Assembly: GCF_902459555.1 (NCBI RefSeq)
Contig: NZ_CABPSM010000004.1
Span: 62,001 to 126,000 of the forward strand
Length of the DNA: 64,000 nucleotides
DNA from: Pandoraea horticolens
GTDB taxonomy: Bacteria; Pseudomonadota; Gammaproteobacteria; Burkholderiales; Burkholderiaceae
Reading direction: 5' to 3'
The notes under the pieces were generated by a model. It saw only the letters and a program-made list of their open reading frames with translations, ran no database searches and was not told the DNA's origin. Each line of letters opens with the position of its first letter. Position 1 is the stretch's first letter. Of the stretch, positions 26,939 to 39,814 are shown piece by piece. A program made the translations under genes and the position numbers.

Positions 26939-27487
26939 ATGAGTGAGCCGGTTTTCGCACAGGAACGCGGGAAAGATCTTATGGCAGATCCATTCGGTGC
27001 GGGCGAGGGCAACTTGTTCAAGCAGGTGCTGGGCCTGCATGCTGTAGCGCGGGCCGGCCGCCGCCATACCTTATCGGAAGAGGGAGATATGAGTCTTTTC
27101 AAGACCGTCAGGCCGAATATCGTGCAGTCGATCCGTGCATTCCGCGTGCCGGAACTGGCCGCAGAGGCCGAGCGACTCGGGCAGCACTTCCTATACGCCA
27201 ATTGTTCTCAGGCGCAGAGCAAGGCCGAGGTGCTGGAGACGATTGCCACATCGTTTCTGTTCCCCAAGCATTTCGGGAAGAACTACGATGCGTTGCACGA
27301 CTGTCTCACCGATCTTGTGAGCCACTCTGGCCCGCAACCGGGCTTCGTGGTGGTGCTTGAGGGATTGCCGGTGGTGACGAAGTTCGATAAGGATGGCCGG
27401 GAAACACTGCTCGACGTCTTCCGTGATGCCGCTGAATTCTGGTCGGAGCGTCGTGTCAGCTTCCGTGTTTTCTACTCATTTGCCTGA
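26939..27487 (+). CDS. Barstar-family ribonuclease inhibitor
   Basis: The barstar domain occupies about residues 75-182 (HFLYANCSQAQSKAEVLETI, FPKHFGKNYDALHDCLTDL, VVVLEGLPVVTKF, DVFRDAAEFW). Barstar binds and blocks barnase-type RNases in the cytoplasm, so this is the probable immunity partner of the RNase just upstream. The start at 26939 (AAGGGA 12 bases upstream) gives 182 residues; ATG 27089 (MSLFKTVRPN, with GGAAG 7 bases upstream) gives 132. The extra 50 residues are basic/Gly-rich and end in a repeated LFK (GNLFK... and SLFKT...). A bidirectional terminator follows. Confidence 0.87.
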   Translation: MSEPVFAQERGKDLMADPFGAGEGNLFKQVLGLHAVARAGRRHTLSEEGDMSLFKTVRPNIVQSIRAFRVPELAAEAERLGQHFLYANCSQAQSKAEVLETIATSFLFPKHFGKNYDALHDCLTDLVSHSGPQPGFVVVLEGLPVVTKFDKDGRETLLDVFRDAAEFWSERRVSFRVFYSFA

Positions 27488-27584
27488 TCGCTACTGGTTT
27501 CATCGGCAGTGAATTCTCGCGAATTCGCTGCCTGACGTAGACAGATGCGTGCCGCGATGTGATTTTGTGTCATAGCGAAGGCGA

Positions 27585-27616
27585 GAAAAAAGGTCCGTAA
27601 TGCGGACCTTTTTTCA
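27585..27616. terminator. Bidirectional terminator between barstar gene and yidB
   Basis: AAGGTCCG (27590-27597) and CGGACCTT (27603-27610) with a 5-nt loop, flanked by A-runs on the left and T-runs on the right. It serves both convergent genes. Confidence 0.9.
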
Positions 27617-27657
27617 TTTCTGGCCGGGTGCCGACCATCCGACACTTCGGTGCTACC

Positions 27658-28296
27658 TCAGCCGGTATGACCGCCAAGGAATTTCTGCGCGAGACTTGCC
27701 AGATCCAACTGGCCTTGCGGCAGGTCGCCGTTCGGCGCGAGTTGATTGACAACCTCCGGTAGAAGCGAGGACAACTGCTGTGCGGCGTCGTCCTGGCTGA
27801 TGCCAGCGGTATCGGCCAGTTGTTGCAGGCGACCGCCGGGCCCAAGCGCTTGCGTGACCTGATCGGCCGAGACGGGCTGGTTGCTTCCGGTACCGACCCA
27901 CGAACGCATGGCGTCGCCGAGCCCGCCGGTTTCCAGCATCTGCGTCAGGCCGCCCAGACCGCCAAGCGCGCCAACCAAATCACCGGGGGAGGTCGCCTGG
28001 GCGCCAGAGCCCGTGGGCTGCGGTGTCTGCGCACCGCCCAGCAAGCCGCCCAGCAGGCCGCCGAGACCGCCGCCACCGCCCGCTGCGGCACCACCGCCCA
28101 GCATCCCGCCGAGTGCGCCGCCTAGCGAGCCGAGCAGGTCGCCGCCCTGAGCGCCTTGACCTTGCGCGTTACCGGAGCGGCTGGCGATCATCGCCAGCAA
28201 GCCCATCAGCAGCAACATCTTGGTATTGCCGCCGCCGCTACCGCCACCGGCCTGATTGCCGGACACGTCGCCGAGAATGGAATCGAGGATACCCAT
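27658..28296 (-). CDS. yidB: YidB/DUF937-family protein
   Basis: The 212-residue protein starts MGILDSILGDVSGNQ. It has a short hydrophobic stretch (about 27-40, MLLLMGLLAMIAS), a long Gly-rich low-complexity part (about 50-90, GGLGGLLGGLLGG) and the YidB domain (about 105-210, GDAMRSWVGTGSNQPVSADQV, ISQDDAAQQLSSLLPEVVNQLAP). The function of the family is not known. ATG 28296 has AAGGAG 12 bases upstream (GGAGCAAATCCTC). It ends in a terminator shared with the barstar gene. Confidence 0.87.
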   Translation of the reverse strand: MGILDSILGDVSGNQAGGGSGGGNTKMLLLMGLLAMIASRSGNAQGQGAQGGDLLGSLGGALGGMLGGGAAAGGGGGLGGLLGGLLGGAQTPQPTGSGAQATSPGDLVGALGGLGGLTQMLETGGLGDAMRSWVGTGSNQPVSADQVTQALGPGGRLQQLADTAGISQDDAAQQLSSLLPEVVNQLAPNGDLPQGQLDLASLAQKFLGGHTG

Positions 28297-28345
28297 GAGG
28301 ATTTGCTCCTTAGGCTTGAGAAGCCGTTGATCGAGTCATCTATGC

Positions 28346-29083
28346 TTACCAACCGCCCCAGCGCGCGGCCAAAGCGGCAAGCACCGCAATGCCGGCTGTT
28401 TCCGTCCGTAAGATACGTTCTCCAAGACGAATTGCCGCAAAACCGGCCTCCCGCGCGAGCGCTTCTTCCTGAGGTGTCAGTCCACCTTCTGGGCCGAAGA
28501 GCAACACGCCTGGTTCAGGCGGCGCTTCACGCGGCAGCGAATCGAAACCGCTGTCTGCTCTAGGTGACAATAGCACACGCCATCCATAGCACGTCCTCGT
28601 GTCCTGCTCGCACAACCAGGTTCCGATCGGGCGGATCGGTAGGATGCGCGGCACGCGGTTTCGTCCGCACTGCTCGCAAGCAGCTTGCGCCAGGGCTTGC
28701 CAATGCGCTATCCGTTTTGCGGCGCGCTCTGCATCGAGGCGGATCACCGAGCGTTCGGTGGCGAGCGGCTGGATGTCCGTCACACCGAGTTCGATGGCCT
28801 TTTCGATCAGCCAGTCCATTTTGTCGCCGCCGGCGATGCCTTGCGCCAGCGTGACGCGATACGGCGTCTCCGTTTCCCGCGTATCGTGCTCCGCGAGCTG
28901 CGCCGTGGCGTGCCGTTTTTCCAGCGTCGTGAGTACGGCCGGATACTCGCCGCCCGTGCCGTTGAATAGCGTGAGTCTGTCACCCGTCTTCAGACGCAAT
29001 ACCTGAACGTGACGAACCACGGTGTCGGGAAGGTCGAGCAGCGCGCCGGCGTGCAGCGGCGCATCAATGAAAAAACGAGGCAT
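28346..29083 (-). CDS. rsmE: 16S rRNA (uracil1498-N3)-methyltransferase
   Basis: The 245-residue SPOUT-fold enzyme methylates U1498 of 16S rRNA. It starts MPRFFIDAPLHAGALLDLP with an N-terminal PUA-like part. The trefoil-knot SAM site is LLFGPEGGLTPQEEALARE and IRLGERILRTETAGIAVLAAL. ATG 29083 gives the conserved start; the frame is open to 29143. Length is normal. Confidence 0.95.
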   Translation of the reverse strand: MPRFFIDAPLHAGALLDLPDTVVRHVQVLRLKTGDRLTLFNGTGGEYPAVLTTLEKRHATAQLAEHDTRETETPYRVTLAQGIAGGDKMDWLIEKAIELGVTDIQPLATERSVIRLDAERAAKRIAHWQALAQAACEQCGRNRVPRILPIRPIGTWLCEQDTRTCYGWRVLLSPRADSGFDSLPREAPPEPGVLLFGPEGGLTPQEEALAREAGFAAIRLGERILRTETAGIAVLAALAARWGGW

Positions 29084-29161
29084 ACGGGCGAAAGGTGAAG
29101 GAAGGCTGCGAGGCGGGGCGATGGGGACAGAAGCATACCCCAATGCGATCGAAGCGAGCGT

Positions 29162-29584
29162 TCAGCCGCGAGGTGCGACAGGGCGAGCGAAGCCCCAGCG
29201 ATACCCGTCCGGGTCTTCCAACTGGCAGAAGCGATCGCCCCAGAATTGGTCGCTGGGTGGCATCAGCCCTTTTGCTCCGGCGGCAATGGCGCGGGCGTAT
29301 AGCGCATCGACGTCTTCCGTATACACGTAGAAGCTCTGCGGCGCTTCCACGCCTGAGGTGCGCGGCGTGCGTGCCGTGCTGGCAAACGCACCTTCGGGAG
29401 CAAACATCAGGATCAGTTGGCCCTGATAGAACATTTCGACATGCATGACCGCACCGTCGTCGTCCACCATGTCATGCATCGTGAAACCAAACGCCTGGGC
29501 ATAGAACGTTGCGGCCGCTCTGGCATCGCGTACGGTCAGATAAGGCGTCAACCACGGTACGTGAGGCGGGCGGGGATCGGACAT
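29162..29584 (-). CDS. VOC-superfamily protein (glyoxalase/PhnB-like)
   Basis: The 140-residue protein has the vicinal-oxygen-chelate fold. It begins MSDPRPPHVPWLTPYLTVRDARAAATFYAQAFGF-like (start segment about 12-30), has HVEMFYQGQLILMF in the middle and DRFCQLEDPDGYRWGFA at the end, the usual VOC closing motif. The sub-type looks like the PhnB/DUF1428-like group rather than true glyoxalase I, which is present at 58.1 kb. Substrate unknown. ATG 29584 was chosen over the long upstream frame because the VOC fold starts there. Confidence 0.82.
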   Translation of the reverse strand: MSDPRPPHVPWLTPYLTVRDARAAATFYAQAFGFTMHDMVDDDGAVMHVEMFYQGQLILMFAPEGAFASTARTPRTSGVEAPQSFYVYTEDVDALYARAIAAGAKGLMPPSDQFWGDRFCQLEDPDGYRWGFARPVAPRG

Positions 29585-29726
29585 GACGGTGCTCCGGTAA
29601 GTCCGCCGGCGGGGGCGATGGGCGCGCGTCCCGAATCCTGAAAATGGGGGGAGGAACGGGCGGGGCCGACGGTCGTGACTAGCCCTCAATATACAAGGAA
29701 CGCGTGTTCGCTTCACCCGCAGTGTG

Positions 29727-30644
29727 TCATCTTGTTGCCGAGTGATCCGGTGAACTGCCAAGTACGTCCGCCAGTTCCGGCGGGATGTCGAACAGCGCGG
29801 CGTGCCGCGAGGGCGAATAGTGACGCAGGGGTTGCAACGCGTCTGGCAGGGCGTCCGGGACGCTTGTGCGCACATCCAGGGAATCGCTGGCGAACACGAG
29901 CGCCCATTGCGTGCCGTACAGCGGCACATACGTTGTTATGGGCTGGACGCAGGCGAACACCGAGCGCAGGGCGGTGAGCATATGTCGCACCGGATCGGCC
30001 TCGAACCAGGGGACGCCCAGTTGCAGGGCGATCCCGCCGCGAGGTCCGAGTAACGCGCGGATTTTGGCGAAGAACGCCGCGTCGTGTAGCGTCGCCGCTT
30101 CGCCGTCGGCTTCCGTCAGATCGAAAATCACGGCATCGAATCGTTCGCCATGTGCGAGCGCGGCATCCACGAGATGCCGGGCGTCGCCGATGACGAGTGT
30201 CGTGCGTGGATCGTCAAACGCACCGTCGGCCAGCGCCGGCATGTACCGAAGGATCGTTGCGGGAACCTGAGCATCGAGTTCGGCAACGACGACCTCACGC
30301 ACACTCGCATGGCGCAACGCCTCGCGTGCCGAGCCGCCGTCACCGCCACCGAGTATCAGCACGCGCTCGACACTGCCGTGCGCAAGCATCAGCGGGTGCA
30401 CCATGCATTCGTGGCAGATATGCGCATCGGCGAGCGAGGCCATGAACCGGCCATCGAGCCGATAAGCGCGTCCGAGCGCGCCGAATGCCGGTAAATCCAG
30501 GATCTCGATGTGTTGGTGAGCCGTCGTGGTGGCGAATACCGGGTGCGCAGCGAACGAATAACCGGCCCACCGCCCGAGAGGTGCCGTGTAAAGGGGGGGC
30601 GCGATGCCGGATTCATGTTCGGGGACGTCACGTTTGGCGGGCAT
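29727..30644 (-). CDS. Spermidine-synthase-like aminopropyltransferase
   Basis: The 305-residue protein carries the SAM-binding motif [17 protein letters not shown] and the acidic end of the next strand (VVVAELDAQ), as in SpeE. Compared with E. coli SpeE, the region corresponding to DEFIYHE reads DAHICHE, so the conserved Tyr is Cys. SDCTDPIGP reads [10 protein letters not shown], which keeps the catalytic Asp but not the second Asp-Pro. It may transfer an aminopropyl group to a non-standard acceptor, or have lost activity. It is divergent from tkt. No speD is seen in the window. Confidence 0.78.
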   Translation of the reverse strand: MPAKRDVPEHESGIAPPLYTAPLGRWAGYSFAAHPVFATTTAHQHIEILDLPAFGALGRAYRLDGRFMASLADAHICHECMVHPLMLAHGSVERVLILGGGDGGSAREALRHASVREVVVAELDAQVPATILRYMPALADGAFDDPRTTLVIGDARHLVDAALAHGERFDAVIFDLTEADGEAATLHDAAFFAKIRALLGPRGGIALQLGVPWFEADPVRHMLTALRSVFACVQPITTYVPLYGTQWALVFASDSLDVRTSVPDALPDALQPLRHYSPSRHAALFDIPPELADVLGSSPDHSATR

Positions 30645-30841
30645 TGGTAGGGGAACTTCCTCTAATTTGTGGCGATCACGTCACTTTCTCGCATGATTCC
30701 ACGTTCCCGCCGGTTGGGGAAGTTCGCCACGAACGACCCGGGCAAGTGCCGTATCTGGTAAAATCTTGGTCTTTTCCTGCATTTGAATTTCGCGCGGCAG
30801 CTTGCGGCAACGGGGCACGCCCGCTCTTTCGGCTGGTCACC

Positions 30842-32854
30842 ATGACGAACTCCTCTTCTGCTACGGCTGCACTGATGGCCTCTGCCATTCGCGTCCTTTC
30901 CATGGATGCGGTCCAACAGGCCAACTCCGGTCACCCTGGCGCGCCGATGGGCATGGCCGATATCGCCGTTGCTCTCTGGGGCCGTCATCTCAAACATAAC
31001 CCCGTCAATCCGCACTGGTTCGATCGCGACCGCTTCATCCTGTCGAACGGCCACGGTTCGATGCTCATCTATTCGCTGCTGCATCTGACGGGTTACGATC
31101 TGCCGATTGAAGAGCTCAAGCACTTCCGTCAACTTCACAGCAAGACCCCGGGTCACCCTGAAGTGGGCGTCACGCCGGGTGTCGAGACGACTACCGGCCC
31201 GCTGGGGCAGGGCATCACCAACGCCGTGGGCTTTGCGCTCGCCGAGGCGCTGCTTGCCAAGGAATTCAACCGCCCGGGCAACGACATCGTCGATCATTAC
31301 ACTTACGCATTCCTCGGCGACGGCTGCCTGATGGAAGGCATCTCGCACGAAGCCTGTTCGCTCGCGGGCACGCTGCGTCTGAACAAGCTCATCGCACTGT
31401 ACGACGATAACGGCATCTCGATCGACGGTGACGTCGAGTACTGGTTTGCCGATGACACGCCCAAGCGCTTCGAAGCTTATGGCTGGAACGTGATTCGCGG
31501 CATCGACGGGCACAATGCCGACGCTGTGGACGCTGCCATCGCACAAGCCAAGACATCGGATCGTCCGACACTGATCTGCTGCAAGACGCTCATCGGCAAG
31601 GGCGCACCGAACAAGCAGGGTGGTCACGATGTGCACGGCGCACCGTTGGGCGCGGACGAAATCGCTGCCACGCGCGCTGCGCTGGGTTGGCATCTGCCGC
31701 CGTTCGAAGTGCCGGCCGAAGTCTATGCAGCATGGGATGCCAAGGCGGCGGGGCAGAAAGCCGAAGCCGCGTGGAACGAGCGTTTTGCCGCCTATCGCAG
31801 CGAGTTCCCGGCAGAAGCTGCCGAGTTCGAACGCCGTATGAAGGGCGAACTGCCGGGCGACTTCAAGTCGGCCGCTGCGGCATTGATCGCCAAGGCCAAC
31901 GAGAAGGCCGAGACGGTCGCGACGCGCAAGGCGTCGCAACTGGCCATTGAGGGTCTGGCTGCGGTGCTGCCGGAATTTCTGGGCGGCTCGGCAGACCTGA
32001 CCGGCTCGAACCTGACGAACTGGAAGGCCAGCAAGGCCGTGCGTGCGAACGCGGAAGGCGTGCAGTTCGGCAACCACATCAACTACGGTGTGCGCGAGTT
32101 CGGCATGAGCGCCATCATGAACGGTATTGCACTGCACGGCGGTTACCTCCCGTTCGGCGGCACGTTCCTGACGTTCTCCGATTACAGCCGCAATGCGCTG
32201 CGTATGGCGGCGCTCATGAAGCTGCGCTCGATCTTCGTGTTCACGCACGACTCGATCGGTCTGGGCGAAGATGGCCCGACGCACCAGTCGATCGAGCACG
32301 TCTCGAGCCTGCGTCTGATTCCGCAAATGGACCTGTGGCGTCCGTGCGATACGACGGAGACGGCGGTCGCGTGGGTGGCGGCGGTGGAGCGTCACGATGG
32401 CCCGTCGAGCCTCGTGTTCAGCCGCCAGAACCTGCCGTTCGTCTCGCGTGACGACGCGCAGATCGCCAACATTCGCCGTGGCGGCTACGTGCTGCGTGAC
32501 GTGGCGAATCCGCAGATCGTGCTGATCGCGACCGGCTCGGAAATGGATCTGGCCCTCAAGGGCGCCGAAGTGCTGGCTGCCGAGGGGATCGCGGCGCGTG
32601 TCGTGTCCATGCCGTCGACCAACGTGTTCGACCGTCAGGACAAGGCGTATCGCGAGAGCGTGCTGCCGCGCGGTGTGCCGCGTGTGGCCATCGAAGCCGG
32701 CGTGACGGCGTTCTGGCATAAGTACGTCGGCCTGGAAGGCGGCGTGGTCGGCATCGATACCTTCGGCGAGTCGGCCCCGGCCGGCGTGCTGTTCAAACAC
32801 TTCGGCTTGACCGTCGACCACGTGGTTGCGACGGTCAAGTCTGTGCTTGGCTGA
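30842..32854 (+). CDS. tkt: Transketolase
   Basis: The 670-residue thiamine-diphosphate enzyme of the pentose phosphate and Calvin-type pathways moves two-carbon units between ketoses and aldoses. Motifs are [16 protein letters not shown], the TPP-binding [13 protein letters not shown] to [14 protein letters not shown], and the pyrimidine-domain region [22 protein letters not shown] 30842 starts [28 protein letters not shown] at 30757-30764 is a possible -10 region. gap follows after 28 bases, so tkt-gap is probably one transcript. Confidence 0.97.
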   Translation: MTNSSSATAALMASAIRVLSMDAVQQANSGHPGAPMGMADIAVALWGRHLKHNPVNPHWFDRDRFILSNGHGSMLIYSLLHLTGYDLPIEELKHFRQLHSKTPGHPEVGVTPGVETTTGPLGQGITNAVGFALAEALLAKEFNRPGNDIVDHYTYAFLGDGCLMEGISHEACSLAGTLRLNKLIALYDDNGISIDGDVEYWFADDTPKRFEAYGWNVIRGIDGHNADAVDAAIAQAKTSDRPTLICCKTLIGKGAPNKQGGHDVHGAPLGADEIAATRAALGWHLPPFEVPAEVYAAWDAKAAGQKAEAAWNERFAAYRSEFPAEAAEFERRMKGELPGDFKSAAAALIAKANEKAETVATRKASQLAIEGLAAVLPEFLGGSADLTGSNLTNWKASKAVRANAEGVQFGNHINYGVREFGMSAIMNGIALHGGYLPFGGTFLTFSDYSRNALRMAALMKLRSIFVFTHDSIGLGEDGPTHQSIEHVSSLRLIPQMDLWRPCDTTETAVAWVAAVERHDGPSSLVFSRQNLPFVSRDDAQIANIRRGGYVLRDVANPQIVLIATGSEMDLALKGAEVLAAEGIAARVVSMPSTNVFDRQDKAYRESVLPRGVPRVAIEAGVTAFWHKYVGLEGGVVGIDTFGESAPAGVLFKHFGLTVDHVVATVKSVLG

Positions 32855-32882
32855 TTTCGTTAGACCTTACGGAGATACCCCC

Positions 32883-33893
32883 ATGACCATTCGCGTCGCT
32901 ATCAACGGCTACGGCCGTATCGGCCGCAACGTACTGCGTGCCCACTACGAAGGCGGTAAGAAGCACGACATCGAAATTGTCGCCATCAACGATCTCGGCA
33001 ATGCGCAGACGAACGCTCACCTGACGCAATACGACACGGCTCACGGCAAGTTCCCGGGCACGGTGTCGGTCGACGGCGACTTCATGGTCGTCAACGGCGA
33101 CAAGATCCGTGTGCTGGCCAACCGTAACCCGGCAGAACTGCCGTGGGGCGAGCTGGGTGTGGATGTCGTGCTCGAGTGCACTGGCTTCTTCACCACGAAG
33201 GAAAAGGCCAGTGCCCACCTGAAGGGCGGCGCGAAGAAGGTCATCATCTCGGCTCCCGGCGGCAAGGACGTGGACGCCACCATCGTGTTCGGTGTGAACG
33301 ACGGCGTGCTCAAGTCGACCGACACGGTCATCTCGAACGCTTCGTGCACCACGAACTGCCTGGCACCGCTGGTTCAGCCGCTGCACGAGAAGATCGGTCT
33401 GGAAACGGGCCTGATGACGACGGTTCACGCTTACACCAACGATCAGGTGCTGACGGACGTCTATCACGAAGACCTGCGTCGCGCGCGTTCGGCCACGATG
33501 AGCATGATCCCGACCAAGACGGGCGCCGCTTCGGCTGTCGGCCTAGTGCTGCCGGAACTGAACGGCAAGCTCGACGGCTACGCCATTCGCGTCCCGACGA
33601 TCAACGTGTCGATCGTTGACCTGTCGTTCATCGCCAAGCGCGACACGACGGTGGACGAAGTCAACGCGATCCTGAAGGAAGCCGCTGAAGGTCCGCTGAA
33701 GGCCATTGCTACGTACAACACGGCGCCGCTGGTGTCGGTCGACTTCAACCACAACCCGGCCTCGTCGAACTTCGACGGCACGCTGACCAAGGTGTCGGGC
33801 CGTCTGGTGAAGGTCAACTCGTGGTACGACAACGAGTGGGGCTTCTCGAACCGCATGCTCGACACGACTGTCGCGCTGATGTCGGCGAAGTAA
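32883..33893 (+). CDS. gap: Glyceraldehyde-3-phosphate dehydrogenase, type I
   Basis: The 336-residue enzyme oxidises glyceraldehyde 3-phosphate with phosphate and NAD. The catalytic Cys is in [15 protein letters not shown], and the NAD site is [14 protein letters not shown] with Asp in AINDLGN, which favours [15 protein letters not shown] closes the family signature. ATG 32883 has GGAG 9 bases upstream (GGAGATACCCCC). It lies 28 bases after tkt and is closed by a strong terminator. Confidence 0.97.
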   Translation: MTIRVAINGYGRIGRNVLRAHYEGGKKHDIEIVAINDLGNAQTNAHLTQYDTAHGKFPGTVSVDGDFMVVNGDKIRVLANRNPAELPWGELGVDVVLECTGFFTTKEKASAHLKGGAKKVIISAPGGKDVDATIVFGVNDGVLKSTDTVISNASCTTNCLAPLVQPLHEKIGLETGLMTTVHAYTNDQVLTDVYHEDLRRARSATMSMIPTKTGAASAVGLVLPELNGKLDGYAIRVPTINVSIVDLSFIAKRDTTVDEVNAILKEAAEGPLKAIATYNTAPLVSVDFNHNPASSNFDGTLTKVSGRLVKVNSWYDNEWGFSNRMLDTTVALMSAK

Positions 33894-33912
33894 GCGCGTT
33901 CGACGCGAGTGT

Positions 33913-33949
33913 TAAAAAAAGCCGCTGTCGTGAGATGGCGGCTTTTTTC
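33913..33949 (+). terminator. Terminator of tkt-gap
   Basis: AGCCGC (33920-33925) and GCGGCT (33938-33943) with a 12-nt loop, an A-run before and six T after. Confidence 0.8.
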
Positions 33950-34150
33950 ATTGACGATCGCTTTCGGGATTTGTCCGGTATTGGATTCAGTGGCAGGCAA
34001 TATTCCGCGATTCAGGTGAAAAGTCGGCGGAAGCTTTGATACGGCGATGTGCTCACGACACCTGAGCCTAACCGCACTTTACGGAGAGCTATTGTCAGCG
34101 ACGCGCAGTAACGTGGAGCTAAACGAGCGGCGGGAATGCGGGGGAAATCC

Positions 34151-34178
34151 CAGAATGCCCCTGTGGAAAGGCATTCTG
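34151..34178. other. Hairpin between gap and fur
   Basis: CAGAATGCC (34151-34159) pairs perfectly with GGCATTCTG (34170-34178). It starts 13 bases past the fur stop on the minus strand and has no adjacent T-run there. On the plus strand T-runs begin 10 bases later, inside fur. It may stabilise the fur 3' end. Confidence 0.5.
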
Positions 34179-34190
34179 ACAGGTCAATTT

Positions 34191-34622
34191 TTAGTTTTTT
34201 TGACGGTACGGGCACGGTTCCTTTGTGCAACTCCCGTACATGGCGAGCGAGTGTTCCTGAAGCTCGAAGCCGTTTTCCTTTGCAATCATCTTCTGGCGGC
34301 GTTCGATTTCTGCGTCGAAGAACTCTTCGACACGGCCGCAGTCAAGACACACCAGGTGATCGTGGTGATTGCCTTGGTTAAGTTCGAAAACGGCCTTGCC
34401 GGATTCAAAGTTGCTGCGCGACAATAGCCCGGCTTGCTCGAATTGTGTCAGCACACGGTAGACCGTGGCCAGGCCGATATCGAGATTTTCATTGAGCAGA
34501 TGACGGTAGACGTCTTCAGCGGTCAGATGGCGCACCTTGCTACTCTGGAAAATCTCCAGAATTTTCAGGCGCGGAAGCGTGGCTTTCAGTCCGATATTTT
34601 TCAAATCGGCGGGATTCGGCAT
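34191..34622 (-). CDS. fur: Ferric uptake regulator
   Basis: The 143-residue Fe2+-dependent repressor of iron uptake genes has an N-terminal winged helix (about 1-83, [26 protein letters not shown]). The C-terminal metal/dimer domain carries HHDH at 86-89, Cys92/Cys95 and Cys132/Cys137 for structural zinc. Start ATG 34622 is normal. It is divergent from bamE with a gap of about 170 bases, the usual fur/bamE layout. An AT-rich ATAATAATG stretch at 34657-34664 loosely resembles half a Fur box, too weak to call autoregulation. Confidence 0.97.
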   Translation of the reverse strand: MPNPADLKNIGLKATLPRLKILEIFQSSKVRHLTAEDVYRHLLNENLDIGLATVYRVLTQFEQAGLLSRSNFESGKAVFELNQGNHHDHLVCLDCGRVEEFFDAEIERRQKMIAKENGFELQEHSLAMYGSCTKEPCPYRQKN

Positions 34623-34640
34623 CGCTCTACGTCCCTAGAG

Positions 34641-34646
34641 TACAAT
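34641..34646 (+). promoter_or_regulatory. Candidate -10 element of bamE
   Basis: TACAAT lies in the fur/bamE divergent gap, 148 bases before the proposed bamE start. No clear -35. Confidence 0.4.
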
Positions 34647-34788
34647 ACAGCCCCAATAATAATGCCTTTTTGCCTTGCCCGGGTACAAACCGGGGCAAAC
34701 GGGACGGTAATCGCCGTCAATGGGGGCGATGTGGCGGCGCGCCCGGCGTGCCGGAGTCAAGTTCGATTTTTTTGAAAGCGAGTCAGAT

Positions 34789-35466
34789 TTGCGTCGTTAT
34801 CTCTCCCTTCCGTTCTCCGTCTGTGTTGCGGCGGCATTCCTGGCGTTGGCCGGCTGCTCGACGTATGACAGCGTGACCGACAAAGTGATCGGCGTGGTCA
34901 CGCCGTATCGAATCAACATCGTTCAGGGTAATTTCGTCTCGAAAGAGGCCTATGACCAGCTCAAGGCCGGCATGAACCGCGATCAGGTGCGCCAGTTGCT
35001 GGGCACGCCGCTGCTCACGGACATATTCCACGCAAACCGCTGGGACTACGTCTTCTACTTCAAGCGCGGCAATGCCTCCGTGGTGCAAGAGCGCCATCTG
35101 AAGCTGTATTTCGAGGGCGATACGCTGGCACGTTGGGAAGGCGGCGAAAACTTGCCGACCGAGTACCAGCTCGTTCAGGAAATCGACGGTCAGAAGGGCA
35201 AGGCCGTGAAGACCGAAGCGCCCGCGCCGTCGACGGCAAGCGCTGCTGCCGCCGAGGCCGCTGCACCGTCGCCGGATGCTGCCGCCATTGCACCGGTCGC
35301 AGCACCTGCGGCAAACGGCGTCTCGACGGTGTCGGCCGACCCTGCCGTGCAGGCCGCGCCTGCTGCTGGCAACAGCGCATCGGGGAGTACCGGCGCGTCC
35401 GGTGGTACGGGGCTTGTTCCGTCGCCCGTGACCTCCGGTGGTGGTCTGTTCTCGATGCCCAAGTAA
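34789..35466 (+). CDS. bamE: Outer-membrane assembly lipoprotein BamE (SmpA), long form
   Basis: The 225-residue lipoprotein belongs to the BAM complex that inserts beta-barrel proteins. The signal peptide ends in lipobox LAGC (Cys23 with the TTG 34789 start). The SmpA/OmlA domain spans about 35-125 (RINIVQGNFVSKEAYDQL, MNRDQVRQLLGTPLLTDIFH, WDYVFYFKRG). Residues from about 140 are an Ala/Pro/Ser-rich low-complexity tail absent from the 113-residue E. coli protein. The start is uncertain: ATG 34720 or 34729 would add a basic stretch before the signal; TTG 34789 gives a standard one. Confidence 0.9.
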   Translation: MRRYLSLPFSVCVAAAFLALAGCSTYDSVTDKVIGVVTPYRINIVQGNFVSKEAYDQLKAGMNRDQVRQLLGTPLLTDIFHANRWDYVFYFKRGNASVVQERHLKLYFEGDTLARWEGGENLPTEYQLVQEIDGQKGKAVKTEAPAPSTASAAAAEAAAPSPDAAAIAPVAAPAANGVSTVSADPAVQAAPAAGNSASGSTGASGGTGLVPSPVTSGGGLFSMPK

Positions 35467-35482
35467 GCGGTTGGAAGTCTAA

Positions 35483-39192
<3,710 letters not shown>

Positions 39193-39260
39193 GGCAGCAG
39201 CCGCTGCCGCGGGTCGATGAATTGATGACGTTTGGTGACAAGAGGGCACATCACGTGCAA

Positions 39261-39803
39261 ATGACATCCGGGCAACGAGGCGTCGGCGTGACGCGCAGGA
39301 TTTTCGGCTGGGTCGCTTTGCTGGGCTGCGCGTTGACGCTGTCCGCGTGTGGCTTCCAGTTGCGTGGCGCAAGCGAGTACGCGTTCCATCGTCTGTACAT
39401 CTCGGGTGGCGGTCAGATGGGGACCGATATCTCGCGCTATATTCGCTACGGCAGCAAGGGAACGGTCGTTGTGACCGAACCCAAGGACGCCGATGCCCGG
39501 CTCGAAATCGTAAGCGCGACGGGGTCACGCTCGGCGATCAGTCTCGACGCAAACGGCCAGGCGCGCGAGTATGAAATGCGCACCTCGTTCACCTTCCAGC
39601 TCGTGACACCTGACGGAACGCCGATCATTCCGTTGAGTACGATTCGCCTGACCCGCAATCTGCCGTATAGCGACAGCGAAACGACGGCACGCGACGCGGA
39701 AGCTGCGCTGCTCAATCGAGACATGCAGAAGGACGCCGTCGCTCAGATCATCCGTCGCATGGAAGCGGTAAAGTCCATGCCGGCGAAGAAACCGGAAGAG
39801 TAA
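39261..39803 (+). CDS. lptE: LPS-assembly lipoprotein LptE
   Basis: The 180-residue lipoprotein plugs the LptD barrel and helps place LPS in the outer leaflet. The signal ends in lipobox LSAC (Cys30 from this start), followed by GFQLRG, the typical LptE N-terminus. The start is uncertain: ATG 39225, ATG 39261 and GTG 39288 are all in frame; GTG 39288 would give the most compact signal peptide (TRRIFGWVALLG). It lies between leuS and holA, as in other proteobacteria. Its partner LptD is encoded at 50.8 kb. Confidence 0.9.
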   Translation: MTSGQRGVGVTRRIFGWVALLGCALTLSACGFQLRGASEYAFHRLYISGGGQMGTDISRYIRYGSKGTVVVTEPKDADARLEIVSATGSRSAISLDANGQAREYEMRTSFTFQLVTPDGTPIIPLSTIRLTRNLPYSDSETTARDAEAALLNRDMQKDAVAQIIRRMEAVKSMPAKKPEE

Positions 39804-39814
39804 CGTCTACCCTT

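Noticed and set aside
34623-34680. Fur box between fur and bamE
   Set aside because: Only a short ATAATAATG run is seen; it does not fit the 19-bp Fur consensus well enough.
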